Below are positions 15,008-22,291 of a stretch of 22,291 nucleotides of DNA, in pieces. The first letter of the stretch is position 1. Every line of letters begins with the position of its first letter. The DNA comes from Candidatus Zixiibacteriota bacterium (lineage in GTDB: Bacteria > Zixibacteria > MSB-5A5 > GN15 > FEB-12), in assembly GCA_018816665.1 (NCBI GenBank), contig JAHIVM010000184.1:1-22291 (forward strand), written 5' to 3'. The position numbers and the translations under genes were made by a program. Below the pieces are notes generated by a model. That model was not told the DNA's origin, made no database searches, and saw only the letters and a list, made by a program, of their open reading frames with translations.

Positions 15008-15922
15008 ATGGCTCACTACGCCATCCTGGTGAATCGCGACGCGGGTCGATTCCAGGAGAAAGTAGTCAAACAGTTTACCAGTGCGGTCAAAGCCAAAGGC
15101 GGGTATTACTCCATTTATGAGCCGGCCTCGGCCATGGATCTGTTGAAGCAGGCCGAGGTGACCGCGGGAGTTCGTCGACCCAGCCGAAATCACCCGGCAC
15201 CGTACGCCCGGGCCGGGCAGGTGACGGCACTGGTGGCCTGCGGGGGCGATGGAACGGTCAACCTGGTGGGGCGTGCGGCTCTCAAAGCCGATCTGCCGCT
15301 GGGTATTCTTCCCATGGGGATAATGAACAATATCGGTCGCTCCCTGTGCGATCCGCCCGATCCCGCGGTGGCCATCGATCGCATTATCGAGGGCCGATAT
15401 CGCGCCATTGACTCGGGCATTGCCGCCGAACAGGTCTTTTTTGGATCGGTGGGGCTGGGGTTTATTCCGCACCTGGCGGAGGAGCTCGACGGGGGCCCGC
15501 CGCCCCGCACCGGCTTGGGCTGGTCGCGTCTGGCTGCCCGGGCCGCCGCCCAGGTGCGCCTGCGCAAAACAATTCTGAAGGTTGACAGTGTCCGTTTTGA
15601 ATTGTCTCCCATCATCCTCAATGTCAACCTTCTGTCCTACTCGGTGGGTCTGCCGCTGTCACCGGCCTCGCTGGTTGACGATGGTTGTGCTGAAATCATC
15701 ATTGACCACGGCCATAATGTGGGTGGTTTTTCGTCATATGCCCGCCAAATCAGTAAAAAGAAGTACCTCTATGGTTCAGATATCCGGCTGTTCCGAGGCC
15801 GCATGATCAGTTGTCAGCCGATGAGCGGACGGCCGTTGTATCTCGACGGTGAGGTTGTCCAGTTGCCGGCTGAAGTCCTCGATGTCCAGGTCGGCGCCAG
15901 GAAGTTGAAGGTGTTTTGCTAG
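15008..15922 (+). CDS. Diacylglycerol kinase-family lipid kinase
   Basis: Cytoplasmic or membrane-associated kinase of the DAGK catalytic superfamily, which phosphorylates diacylglycerol, sphingosine or related lipids. GGDGT (residues 79-83) is the nucleotide-binding signature; the segment GILPMGIMNNIGRSL is the usual next motif, where GTxN is typical, so here it reads GIMN. FFGSVGLGF and LYLDGEVVQLP near the C terminus are also family features. ATG 15008 (MAHYAILVN) starts where the family normally begins; ATG 14978 would add ten basic residues. Neither has a good ribosome-binding site. It is followed after 10 bases by the DUF5683 gene and is divergent from the exosortase operon. Substrate is unknown. 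Confidence 0.87.
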   Translation: MAHYAILVNRDAGRFQEKVVKQFTSAVKAKGGYYSIYEPASAMDLLKQAEVTAGVRRPSRNHPAPYARAGQVTALVACGGDGTVNLVGRAALKADLPLGILPMGIMNNIGRSLCDPPDPAVAIDRIIEGRYRAIDSGIAAEQVFFGSVGLGFIPHLAEELDGGPPPRTGLGWSRLAARAAAQVRLRKTILKVDSVRFELSPIILNVNLLSYSVGLPLSPASLVDDGCAEIIIDHGHNVGGFSSYARQISKKKYLYGSDIRLFRGRMISCQPMSGRPLYLDGEVVQLPAEVLDVQVGARKLKVFC

Positions 15923-15932
15923 AGGGAAATCT

Positions 15933-16541
15933 GTGACGCGCTGGCTGTGCATATTGCTGACGGTTGCTTGTTTCGCCGGCACGGTGACCGCCGATGACAC
16001 CTCCGTAGTTGATACCACGGTCGTGGACACGGCACAGGCCGCGACCCAAATCGATACCGTTCTGTTTGTACCCCCTCAGGACAAGTCCCGGGCCGGCGAC
16101 GTTACCAACCCGGTCAACCTGGAAGAGCATCTGTATCAACAACCCACGGTGGCGTTATTTAAGTCGCTGGCGGTGCCGGGATGGGGACAGCTTGGTAATC
16201 GCAAGTATGTTAAGGCATTTGTCATTGCCGGTCTGGAGAGCTGGGCGATAGTCTCGGCCTTCCATTTCCGGGGGCAGGCCAACGATGCTCGCAACCTGTA
16301 CGAAAGCGCGTTGACTGTGCCCGAACGTAATCTCTGGTACAACGTGTATGAAAACAAACGCCAGACTCGGAACAAGTTCTACTGGTATTTTGGCATTTTG
16401 GCGTTTTTGTCGATGTTTGATGCGTATGTCGATGCCCATCTTTCGGGTTCCCCCCTGGACAAGCGCAACGAGCAATTCGAATTCGAAGTGGCTCCGGAAG
16501 AGTCGGGCGGGGTTAGGGCAACCGTGAGCTTTTCGTTCTAA
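15933..16541 (+). CDS. DUF5683-type membrane protein with signal peptide
   Basis: A 202-residue protein with an N-terminal signal peptide (about residues 1-20, cleavage near VTA-DD). A Thr/Val/Asp-rich linker follows, then the segment FKSLAVPGWGQLGNRKYVKAF that marks the DUF5683 family common in FCB-group bacteria. Two membrane helices (near AFVIAGLESWAIVSAF and FYWYFGILAFLSMFDAYVDA) and a C-terminal RATVSFSF tail, which might be a beta-strand-like end, are visible. Function is unknown. GTG 15933 has GAGGG 5-6 bases upstream, overlapping the lipid kinase stop, so the two genes are an operon. Its stop TAA touches the stop of the convergent HD-GYP gene with no space between. Confidence 0.85.
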   Translation: MTRWLCILLTVACFAGTVTADDTSVVDTTVVDTAQAATQIDTVLFVPPQDKSRAGDVTNPVNLEEHLYQQPTVALFKSLAVPGWGQLGNRKYVKAFVIAGLESWAIVSAFHFRGQANDARNLYESALTVPERNLWYNVYENKRQTRNKFYWYFGILAFLSMFDAYVDAHLSGSPLDKRNEQFEFEVAPEESGGVRATVSFSF

Positions 16542-17984
16542 TCACGACAACACAAAATCGGAGACGTTCAGCGAGTAGCGGTCCGGGTCTATCTGACGGA
16601 CGACCCGTCGATCGTTGTGTTCCGGCGACGCCAGATCGGCCCAGATGGGTTCCTCGAGGATGCCCTCGGTGTTGCCGACTATTTTGACGATCGGGCAGGC
16701 GGGCTTGTCTTCGTTGTTGGTCAGGACCAGGGCGATTTCGTTGCTGGTCAGCAAAACCAACGTACCGGCCGGGTAGGTACCGATGATATCGTTGAACAGC
16801 TGCATCAGGAAGGGATCGAACTTGACGGTCATCTGGTAGCGCATCTTTTTGAACACGACATCGGGGGCCAGGTTCTTTTTCAAGTACACACGTCCGGACG
16901 TCAGAGCATCAAACGTATCCACAATCGAGATGATCTTGGAAAACAGTCCGGGTTCGCGCCGCTTGTAGTGCAGCATGGGATAGCCGGTGAGATCATTGTT
17001 GATATGGTGCTCGAAAGCCGCTCGGGCTGCCCGGGCCGTATGGGTATCAAACTTCAGGTTGCGTAGAATGGTCTTGGCGCCGAGCAGGGGATGTCGTTGC
17101 ATCTGGAGCCAGTCGTTTTCATCAAAAGCATCCGGTTTTTTCACCAGGTCGGTGGGCAATTTTACTTTGCCGATGTCGTGAAACAAAGCGGCAAAACCAA
17201 GCTGAGACAGGCGGGTGCGATCGAGTCCGATCCGAATACCCAGCGTCAGGGAGTACACGGCCACATTGGTGGAGTGGGCATACGTATAATTATCAAAATT
17301 ACGAATGGCGGTCAGTTCGATGAGCGATGATTCATCGCGGGTTAACTGATCGATCAGACTGTGAACCACGCGTTTCGTTTTGGCTACGTTGATATCGCGG
17401 CCCTGGTCCGTACTGACCATCACCTCCTCGACCACATTCATTGCGCGGAAGAATGTTTTGCGGGCCATCACCCTGAATCGCTGGCGGGCCTCCTCTGAAA
17501 TGGCCGATCGATCGGTATCGACTGCTTTCATCGACAGGAGTTCGACATTGGTCAGTCCGTGGGTACGCAGTCGTTCGGCCAGGCTTTCCAGGTTGTCGTT
17601 GTCCGGTCGAATGGAAGTAATGAATCTGAAAAACGAACGTATCTCATCGGCGGAGGCATCACCGGCCACACGAATACCGCCCAGGCCGAGCTTGCGCCAC
17701 TCTGCGATTACCCCGGCGGCGCCGGACAGACCCTGGTCATTGAACCTGACCATGGTATCGTTGACGAAATAATGGCTCGCGACAATCTTGATAGTAACCT
17801 GTTGATGCTTTTTCGCCACCATATCAAAATTGATGCGGAAGTTCTCGAACTGGTTGACGAAGGTGGCGTTGTTTTCGTCCACCATCCGGCATGTTTTGTA
17901 CAGCACGAAAAACGAATTCAAGAGTTGTTCTTCGGTCTGCCCGCCCAGGATCCGGGCGGCTGTTCCGGCCTCAGGCTTCGCCAT
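16542..17984 (-). CDS. HD-GYP domain protein (putative cyclic-di-GMP phosphodiesterase) with novel N-terminal domain
   Basis: A 480-residue cytoplasmic protein. The HD-GYP domain lies at about residues 220-400 with metal ligands His269-Asp270 and Lys273 (FHDIGK), His326-His327 (FEHHINND), and Gly334-Tyr335-Pro336, plus IVDTFDALTSGR. All key residues are intact, so hydrolysis of cyclic-di-GMP to GMP is likely. About 150 residues before it form a non-receiver domain that resembles the N terminus of the upstream HEAT protein. After HD-GYP, residues 405-480 (GTLVLLTSNEIALVLTNN) form a C-terminal domain seen in other stand-alone HD-GYP proteins. ATG 17984 is set by GGAGG 6 bases upstream. The start overlaps the upstream stop by 14 bases, so translation is coupled. 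Confidence 0.93.
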   Translation of the reverse strand: MAKPEAGTAARILGGQTEEQLLNSFFVLYKTCRMVDENNATFVNQFENFRINFDMVAKKHQQVTIKIVASHYFVNDTMVRFNDQGLSGAAGVIAEWRKLGLGGIRVAGDASADEIRSFFRFITSIRPDNDNLESLAERLRTHGLTNVELLSMKAVDTDRSAISEEARQRFRVMARKTFFRAMNVVEEVMVSTDQGRDINVAKTKRVVHSLIDQLTRDESSLIELTAIRNFDNYTYAHSTNVAVYSLTLGIRIGLDRTRLSQLGFAALFHDIGKVKLPTDLVKKPDAFDENDWLQMQRHPLLGAKTILRNLKFDTHTARAARAAFEHHINNDLTGYPMLHYKRREPGLFSKIISIVDTFDALTSGRVYLKKNLAPDVVFKKMRYQMTVKFDPFLMQLFNDIIGTYPAGTLVLLTSNEIALVLTNNEDKPACPIVKIVGNTEGILEEPIWADLASPEHNDRRVVRQIDPDRYSLNVSDFVLS

Positions 17985-19917
17985 CGCTGCCTCCAAACAT
18001 CAGTTCCCGTCGCTGCTCCAGGGCCCATTTGGCCTTGCGTTTGACATCGGGTCGCCAGGAGGACCGCAGTTTCAGGAGCGCCTTCTCGCATTTCTCGCTG
18101 CGGTTGACAGCCAGGGCGCCGAAGGCGGCGTCACGGAGCGCAGCCACTCGCGGGTCTTTCATGGGATTGAATCGCGTGATCAGTCCCACCAGGTACTCCA
18201 CGGCCATATCTCCTCCCAGACGGGAGTAGGCCGCCAGAATGCTGGCCTGGTCCTCGGCGTTGATGGACACGAAACGGTCGTCATCGATGATATCGCCGAT
18301 GGCATCGAAGGCCGGCTGGCCTCGCCGGGCCACCAGGGCGGCCACCACGGCATGCCGTACATCGGGGGTGTCGTCGTAGGCCAGTTTGCTGAGGATGGCC
18401 AGCGATATGTCGTTGCGGCTCTCCTGCAGTGCCTCGGCCAGGGTCAGTCGCACACTCATATCGCGGTGTCCCGATATGCGCTTGAGGTAAGCCAGGGAAT
18501 CGTTGGAGTCTATTCGGCTCAGGGCGATGATGGACGCGCAAACAACGTCGGTCCGGGCATCGGTCAAACCGTGCGCGATTACCGACAGATTGGACTCCCC
18601 TCGCTGGGCCAGGTAGTTGCTGAGGCACTCGCGATGCTGCCGGCTTTCCAGGGATCCCTGTATCTCGGCTATTCCCATCAGAGCCTGCCAGTCGAAGTTG
18701 TCGAGGTACCGCCGCAATTCGATGGAACCTATCTGATCCTGCGCATTGAGAGACTTGGTGAGGACCTTCAGTTTCTCGCGGGAACCGAAGGTAACCGGTG
18801 TCTGGCGCAGACGGGCGGCCCACTGAGGTCGGGCGTTGCGTAAACGACTCTCCAGCTCTTTGAAGTACCTGAGGACGTCGGCCGCATACGTCAGTTTCCC
18901 GGCATCCACAAACTCGGTCAGGACTTTTTCGCAGGTGGTAACGGATTCCTCAAAATCACTCAGTTCCGTTTCCTGGTGAACCAGCTCCTTGAGCAGTTCC
19001 GCAGTGGCCTCGTACGGGTCAAACATGGCATCGTCGGCCGTCAACAACGCCAGTTGCTGTTCCACTTCGTGAGAGAGTTGTAACTCATCATTGAGGATGA
19101 GCGTCGTATCAGGCAATCTGGGAGCGCTGTCGGTCAGATCTTTCAGGCCCATGGCTTCGACGAGAGCGCCAACCTGCAGACTTTGATTGCCGTCGTCCGT
19201 ACCGGTATCAAAGACGGATCCGGAAATCACCTGAACATTGCCGCTGTCGGACAGGTCGATGGTCCCGCCGTTTACTATTTTGGAGGAGTCCTGCAGCAGG
19301 ACGGCGCTGTCCTCGATACCTTCGGGGATATCTCCGACCGGTTCTGCCTCGGTGAACAGGGTGGCATAACGGCCGGACTCATCGACTGCAATCTGTCCCC
19401 GGTCGCGCCGGGCGGTCTGGGAAAGACCCATTTCCTGGACATTCAGATCACCATCGAATTCGGCCAGCGCTATGTCCTCGATAGTCTCAAACGCAAACCG
19501 CTGCATGCCGGCTTCCCAGAACGCGGCGGCCAGGTCTCTGGCGCGATCATAGGAATTGAGATGCGTTTTGAGCAGATCAAGGAAGCGATAGATATCGTCA
19601 ACTTCCAGGCCCGCTTTGAACACGATCCGGGTTATCCCCTGGTCGAAAAACAGTCCCGCGAGGCTCTCTTCTTTGGACTGATCCGTGAAGACGGTTTCAT
19701 TCCGCCAGGTGAGGTATGTTTTTTCGATACTGAGGTCGAGACCACCGGCGTGAGCTACAATGTCAGTCATTCGTTCCGCAACTGTCCGTTTCAGTGATTG
19801 CGGAAGCGGATTATTCTCCGGGTACAGCGAGACCACCTTGATGGCTTTCAGCAAATCCCGGAGAATGAACTTAATGTCCTGCAGCAGCGCGGCGCATTTT
19901 TCGGTGTCGTTACTCAT
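17971..19917 (-). CDS. HEAT-repeat protein partnered with HD-GYP
   Basis: A 648-residue soluble protein without signal or membrane segment. Residues 8-120 form an N-terminal domain (YPENNPLPQSL, then LDLSIEKTYLTWRNETVF and DDIYRFLDLLKTH) whose layout matches the N terminus of the downstream HD-GYP protein. A low-complexity acidic middle (about 160-300) is followed by helical repeats. From about residue 440 to 640, 30-40 residue HEAT repeats are evident, for example VCASIIALSRIDS, VRLTLAEALQES, VRHAVVAALVA and LRDAAFGALAV. HEAT arrays usually bind partner proteins, so this may be a scaffold or sensor for the phosphodiesterase. It is first in a two-gene operon, and ATG 19917 lacks a good ribosome-binding site. 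Confidence 0.85.
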   Translation of the reverse strand: MSNDTEKCAALLQDIKFILRDLLKAIKVVSLYPENNPLPQSLKRTVAERMTDIVAHAGGLDLSIEKTYLTWRNETVFTDQSKEESLAGLFFDQGITRIVFKAGLEVDDIYRFLDLLKTHLNSYDRARDLAAAFWEAGMQRFAFETIEDIALAEFDGDLNVQEMGLSQTARRDRGQIAVDESGRYATLFTEAEPVGDIPEGIEDSAVLLQDSSKIVNGGTIDLSDSGNVQVISGSVFDTGTDDGNQSLQVGALVEAMGLKDLTDSAPRLPDTTLILNDELQLSHEVEQQLALLTADDAMFDPYEATAELLKELVHQETELSDFEESVTTCEKVLTEFVDAGKLTYAADVLRYFKELESRLRNARPQWAARLRQTPVTFGSREKLKVLTKSLNAQDQIGSIELRRYLDNFDWQALMGIAEIQGSLESRQHRECLSNYLAQRGESNLSVIAHGLTDARTDVVCASIIALSRIDSNDSLAYLKRISGHRDMSVRLTLAEALQESRNDISLAILSKLAYDDTPDVRHAVVAALVARRGQPAFDAIGDIIDDDRFVSINAEDQASILAAYSRLGGDMAVEYLVGLITRFNPMKDPRVAALRDAAFGALAVNRSEKCEKALLKLRSSWRPDVKRKAKWALEQRRELMFGGSDGEA

Positions 19918-19971
19918 AGACTATTACTGCTGTGGATCGACCAAAACCCCCGTTCTATGCAGGTCCGGCCC

Positions 19972-20003
19972 AAAAAAAAGCCGGTCAGGTTCTGACCGGC
20001 TTT
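19972..20003 (-). terminator. Strong intrinsic terminator of the nucleotide-sugar operon
   Basis: On the minus strand a perfect 12-bp stem, AAAGCCGGTCAG with CTGACCGGCTTT, closes a 3-base AAC loop and runs into eight consecutive Ts (three of them in the stem). It lies 22 bases beyond the dehydrogenase stop, cleanly separating that gene from the HEAT/HD-GYP pair on the same strand. Confidence 0.92.
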
Positions 20004-20024
20004 GGAAGACATTGTAACGCGGGA

Positions 20025-21365
20025 CTAAAGCAACTCTATCCGCTTGCGGTTTCGGCGCACTTTGGCCGTAGCGTTGCGGGTGTCAAACACCAGTCTGGAG
20101 TTATCGACAACCCATTGGTAGTCATAGGACGTATGATCGGTCAGAATCACCACTAAATCGGCCTTTTTGAGCGCCGCCTGGTTCAAGGTGATTGACTTGG
20201 CCTGTCCGTCATGCCATTTGAACGATGGTACATAGGGGTCGTGGTAGGTCACCCGGGCACCTTTGTCCTCAAGCAGTTTGATGACATCCAGGGCCGGAGA
20301 CTCGCGAATGTCCTTGATATTCCGTTTGTAGGCCACGCCGAGCACCACGATGTTCGACTTGTTCAGGGCCTTGGCGAGGCGCTTGTTCATGGTCTGGGTT
20401 ATGCGCTCAACCACCCATTCCGGCATATGGCTGTTGACATCGCCGGCCAGTTCGATGAACCTGGCGTAGTAATTCAGCGACTTCAGCTTCCAGGAGAGAT
20501 AGTGGGGGTCGATCGGGATACAATGACCACCCAGGCCCGGACCCGGATAGAAGGGCATAAAGCCAAACGGCTTGGTAGCGGCCGCATTGATGATTTCCCA
20601 GACATTAACGCCGAGGCGATCACACATGACAGCGACTTCGTTTACCAGACCGATGTTTACGGAGCGGAAAGTATTTTCGAGCAATTTGACCATTTCCGCC
20701 GCCTGTGTTGACGACACCGGAAATACATTGGGAATAGACTGCTCGTAAAACGTTTTGGCGACCAGCGTACAGTCCGGCGTAATACCGCCCACCACGCGCG
20801 GCGTGTTGTGGGTGGTATAGGTTGGATTCCCGGGGTCAACACGTTCGGGGGAGAAGGCCAGGAAAAAGTCGCGGCCGGCCCGGTGACCCTGCTGCTCAAG
20901 GATCGGCAGAATCAGATCCTCGGTGGTGCCGGGATAGGTGGTCGATTCCAGAACTACGAGGGCGCCCTTTTTCATATGCTGGCGAACCCATTCCATGGCC
21001 GCCAGAATGTAGCTGACATCCGGGTCCTTGGTTTTGGACAGCGGCGTGGGCACGCAAATCGATATCATGTCAACTTTTGACAGGAGTTTGGGGTCCGTAG
21101 TCGCCGAGAACATTTTGGACGCTCGGGACTTGGCGACGGTGCTGTCGGGGATATCATCGATATCCGATTTGCCGGCGTTGAGCAGTTTCACCTTGGCCGG
21201 GGATACGTCGAAGCCGATGACCTTGAATCCGGCCTCGACCAGTACCATAGACAACGGCAATCCCACGTAACCGAGACCGATAATCCCTGCGGTGGCCTCG
21301 CGGTCCTTGATTCTTTTGATCAGGGCGGCAGCCGTTTTTGATTTAGGCTTGGTCATTCTGAACAT
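20025..21365 (-). CDS. UDP-sugar 6-dehydrogenase (UDP-GlcNAc/UDP-glucose dehydrogenase family)
   Basis: NAD-dependent oxidation of a UDP-hexose C6 to the uronic acid, for surface polysaccharide synthesis. The N-terminal Rossmann fold has GIIGLGYVGLPLS (about residues 28-40). The central domain has VLESTTYPGTTE and AFSPERVDPGN, and the catalytic Cys282 lies in GGHCIPIDPHY. The C-terminal UDP-binding domain has GVAYKRNIKDIRESPALDV. The TTYPGTTE and SPERVDPG segments fit the WbpA/WecC-type branch that acts on N-acetylhexosamines better than the plain Ugd branch, but substrate is inferred. Length (446) is normal. Its start overlaps the end of the upstream epimerase gene by 23 bases; ATG 21356 is a possible alternative start. 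Confidence 0.93.
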   Translation of the reverse strand: MFRMTKPKSKTAAALIKRIKDREATAGIIGLGYVGLPLSMVLVEAGFKVIGFDVSPAKVKLLNAGKSDIDDIPDSTVAKSRASKMFSATTDPKLLSKVDMISICVPTPLSKTKDPDVSYILAAMEWVRQHMKKGALVVLESTTYPGTTEDLILPILEQQGHRAGRDFFLAFSPERVDPGNPTYTTHNTPRVVGGITPDCTLVAKTFYEQSIPNVFPVSSTQAAEMVKLLENTFRSVNIGLVNEVAVMCDRLGVNVWEIINAAATKPFGFMPFYPGPGLGGHCIPIDPHYLSWKLKSLNYYARFIELAGDVNSHMPEWVVERITQTMNKRLAKALNKSNIVVLGVAYKRNIKDIRESPALDVIKLLEDKGARVTYHDPYVPSFKWHDGQAKSITLNQAALKKADLVVILTDHTSYDYQWVVDNSRLVFDTRNATAKVRRNRKRIELL

Positions 21366-22291
21366 CTCTTACTTTCTCCCGTTTGGGCGAGTCAACGTAT
21401 CGGGTAGCGCCCAGTTCCCGCCTCCAATACTCAAGCGTATCAGAGAGCGTGTCTCTCAATGTGTATCGGAGGTTAAACCCAAGTTGTTGAGTAGCTTTAC
21501 GATTACTTCCGCGCAGTACCGGGATGTCGGACTTGCGCAGGCGTTTTTTGTCCTGTGTCACCTTGATAGTACGATCGGAAAACGACAGCAGGGTATCAAG
21601 AAGTGTCTGCACCGCTACCGCCCGACCGGAACAGAAATGGTACACCTCACCTGCTTTGCCCCGGGTGATTGCCAAACGGTAGCCCCGGACAATATCGCGG
21701 ACATCGGAAAAGTCACGTTTGGCGGTCAGGTCGCCCACGTTCATGACGGGACGTTGTTTGCCGGCTTCGATGGCGGCTATCTGACGGGCAAAGGCCGGAA
21801 TGACGTAATCATTGTTCTGACGGGGACCGCTGTGATTAAACGAGCGGGCCACCACCACCTTCAGACCCCTGGTACGATGAAAATACAGGGCCAGGTGTTC
21901 CGAGGCCGCTTTTGAAATACCGTACGGTGAAATGGGATTGAAGGGTTGATGTTCATCCAGCGTTTTGGTTTTGGGAGTGAATGTCCCGTAGGCATCGGCC
22001 GAGCTCACAAACAGAAGCGCCTTGAGTGGCTTGCACTCAGATGCGGCCTGGAGTACGTTCAACGTACCTTCGACATTAACTCGCAGGGTCAATGTCTCCA
22101 GATCATACGACCGTCCCACCGAGGCCATGGCAGCCAAATGGCAGACATAATCGGGCTTGATCGCCCGTACTGCCTTGCGGCAGCCATCGGCATCCTGAAG
22201 ATCGGTTTCAACGCAGTGAAGGTGCGATCCGAGATGATCGATATTGCGGGTCGGTTCACCCGGCAGCAGGATACCGGATACCCGGAAGCCG
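21343..22291 (-). CDS. NAD-dependent epimerase/dehydratase, GDP-4-keto-6-deoxymannose reductase-like, 5' end outside window
   Basis: Short-chain dehydrogenase-type nucleotide-sugar enzyme. The reading frame is open to the window edge, so the start and the N-terminal NAD-binding GxxGxxG lie beyond 22291; the first visible residues are GFRVSGILLP. Catalytic residues are present: the Ser pair in FVSSADAYG and the Tyr-x-x-x-Lys in SPYGISKAASEH. The segment ARSFNHSGPRQ and GDLTAKRDFSDVRDIVRGY, followed by KRLRKSDIPVLRG, match the branch containing GDP-mannose 4,6-dehydratase and the GDP-4-keto-6-deoxymannose reductase Rmd. The 23-base overlap with the dehydrogenase start indicates one operon, presumably a surface glycan locus continuing to the right. 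Confidence 0.88.
   Translation of the reverse strand, partial: GFRVSGILLPGEPTRNIDHLGSHLHCVETDLQDADGCRKAVRAIKPDYVCHLAAMASVGRSYDLETLTLRVNVEGTLNVLQAASECKPLKALLFVSSADAYGTFTPKTKTLDEHQPFNPISPYGISKAASEHLALYFHRTRGLKVVVARSFNHSGPRQNNDYVIPAFARQIAAIEAGKQRPVMNVGDLTAKRDFSDVRDIVRGYRLAITRGKAGEVYHFCSGRAVAVQTLLDTLLSFSDRTIKVTQDKKRLRKSDIPVLRGSNRKATQQLGFNLRYTLRDTLSDTLEYWRRELGATRYVDSPKREKVRDVQNDQA

Noticed and set aside
1..22291. CRISPR array, insertion sequence, prophage, tRNA or rRNA genes
   Set aside because: No regularly spaced repeats, transposase or integrase motifs, or recognisable structural RNA sequences were found on either strand. The only repeats are the short ones reported.

Overview
This window looks like ordinary chromosomal DNA from a moderately GC-rich, Gram-negative, free-living bacterium. 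Evidence for this is a lipoprotein with a lipobox, a DegP/HtrA-type envelope protease, an exosortase/EpsI pair, a membrane-bound chemoreceptor and a DUF5683 protein. DUF5683 together with EpsI-type exosortase genes suggests the FCB group or a related candidate phylum such as Zixibacteria, but this is inference and no rRNA or marker gene here settles it. I see no tRNA, rRNA, CRISPR array, insertion sequence or phage module.

Layout, left to right. (1) 46-2175 (+): a methyl-accepting chemotaxis protein, ending at a perfect-stem bidirectional terminator it shares with a convergent rubrerythrin-like diiron protein (2505-2954, -). That gene has the best sigma70-type promoter in the window. (2) 3284-4729 (-): a DegP/HtrA serine protease, divergent from a 344-residue protein of unknown function (4870-5904, +). 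The two face each other across a short region holding two TATAAT boxes. (3) 5907-9099 (-): an RNA-repair block of RtcB ligase, archease, and a GNAT-like protein that directly abuts archease. (4) 9100-9395: no convincing gene, but an orphan intrinsic terminator pointing to the right. (5) 9396-11662 (-): a GH13 alpha-glucan enzyme followed by a minimal AAA+ ATPase. (6) 11845-14769 (-): exosortase, EpsI, a UbiA-family phosphoribosyltransferase-like membrane protein and a lipoprotein, tightly packed in one apparent operon. (7) 15008-16541 (+): a diacylglycerol-kinase-family lipid kinase and a DUF5683 membrane protein, convergent with (8) 16542-19917 (-): a HEAT-repeat protein overlapping an HD-GYP protein. 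(9) 20025-22291 (-): a UDP-sugar dehydrogenase preceded by a GDP-mannose-type NAD-dependent epimerase cut by the window end, closed by a strong terminator.

The recurring theme is the cell envelope and surface polysaccharide: protein sorting (exosortase/EpsI), polyprenyl-phosphate sugar chemistry (UbiA type), nucleotide-sugar oxidation and reduction, a lipid kinase, and envelope protease quality control. The HD-GYP/HEAT pair adds likely cyclic-di-GMP signalling, and the RtcB/archease block adds RNA repair. The least explained parts are the HEAT/HD-GYP pair with apparently related N-terminal domains, the lid-less AAA+ protein next to GH13, the phosphoribosyltransferase inside the exosortase operon, the GNAT-like gene abutting archease, and the orphan terminator near 9350.
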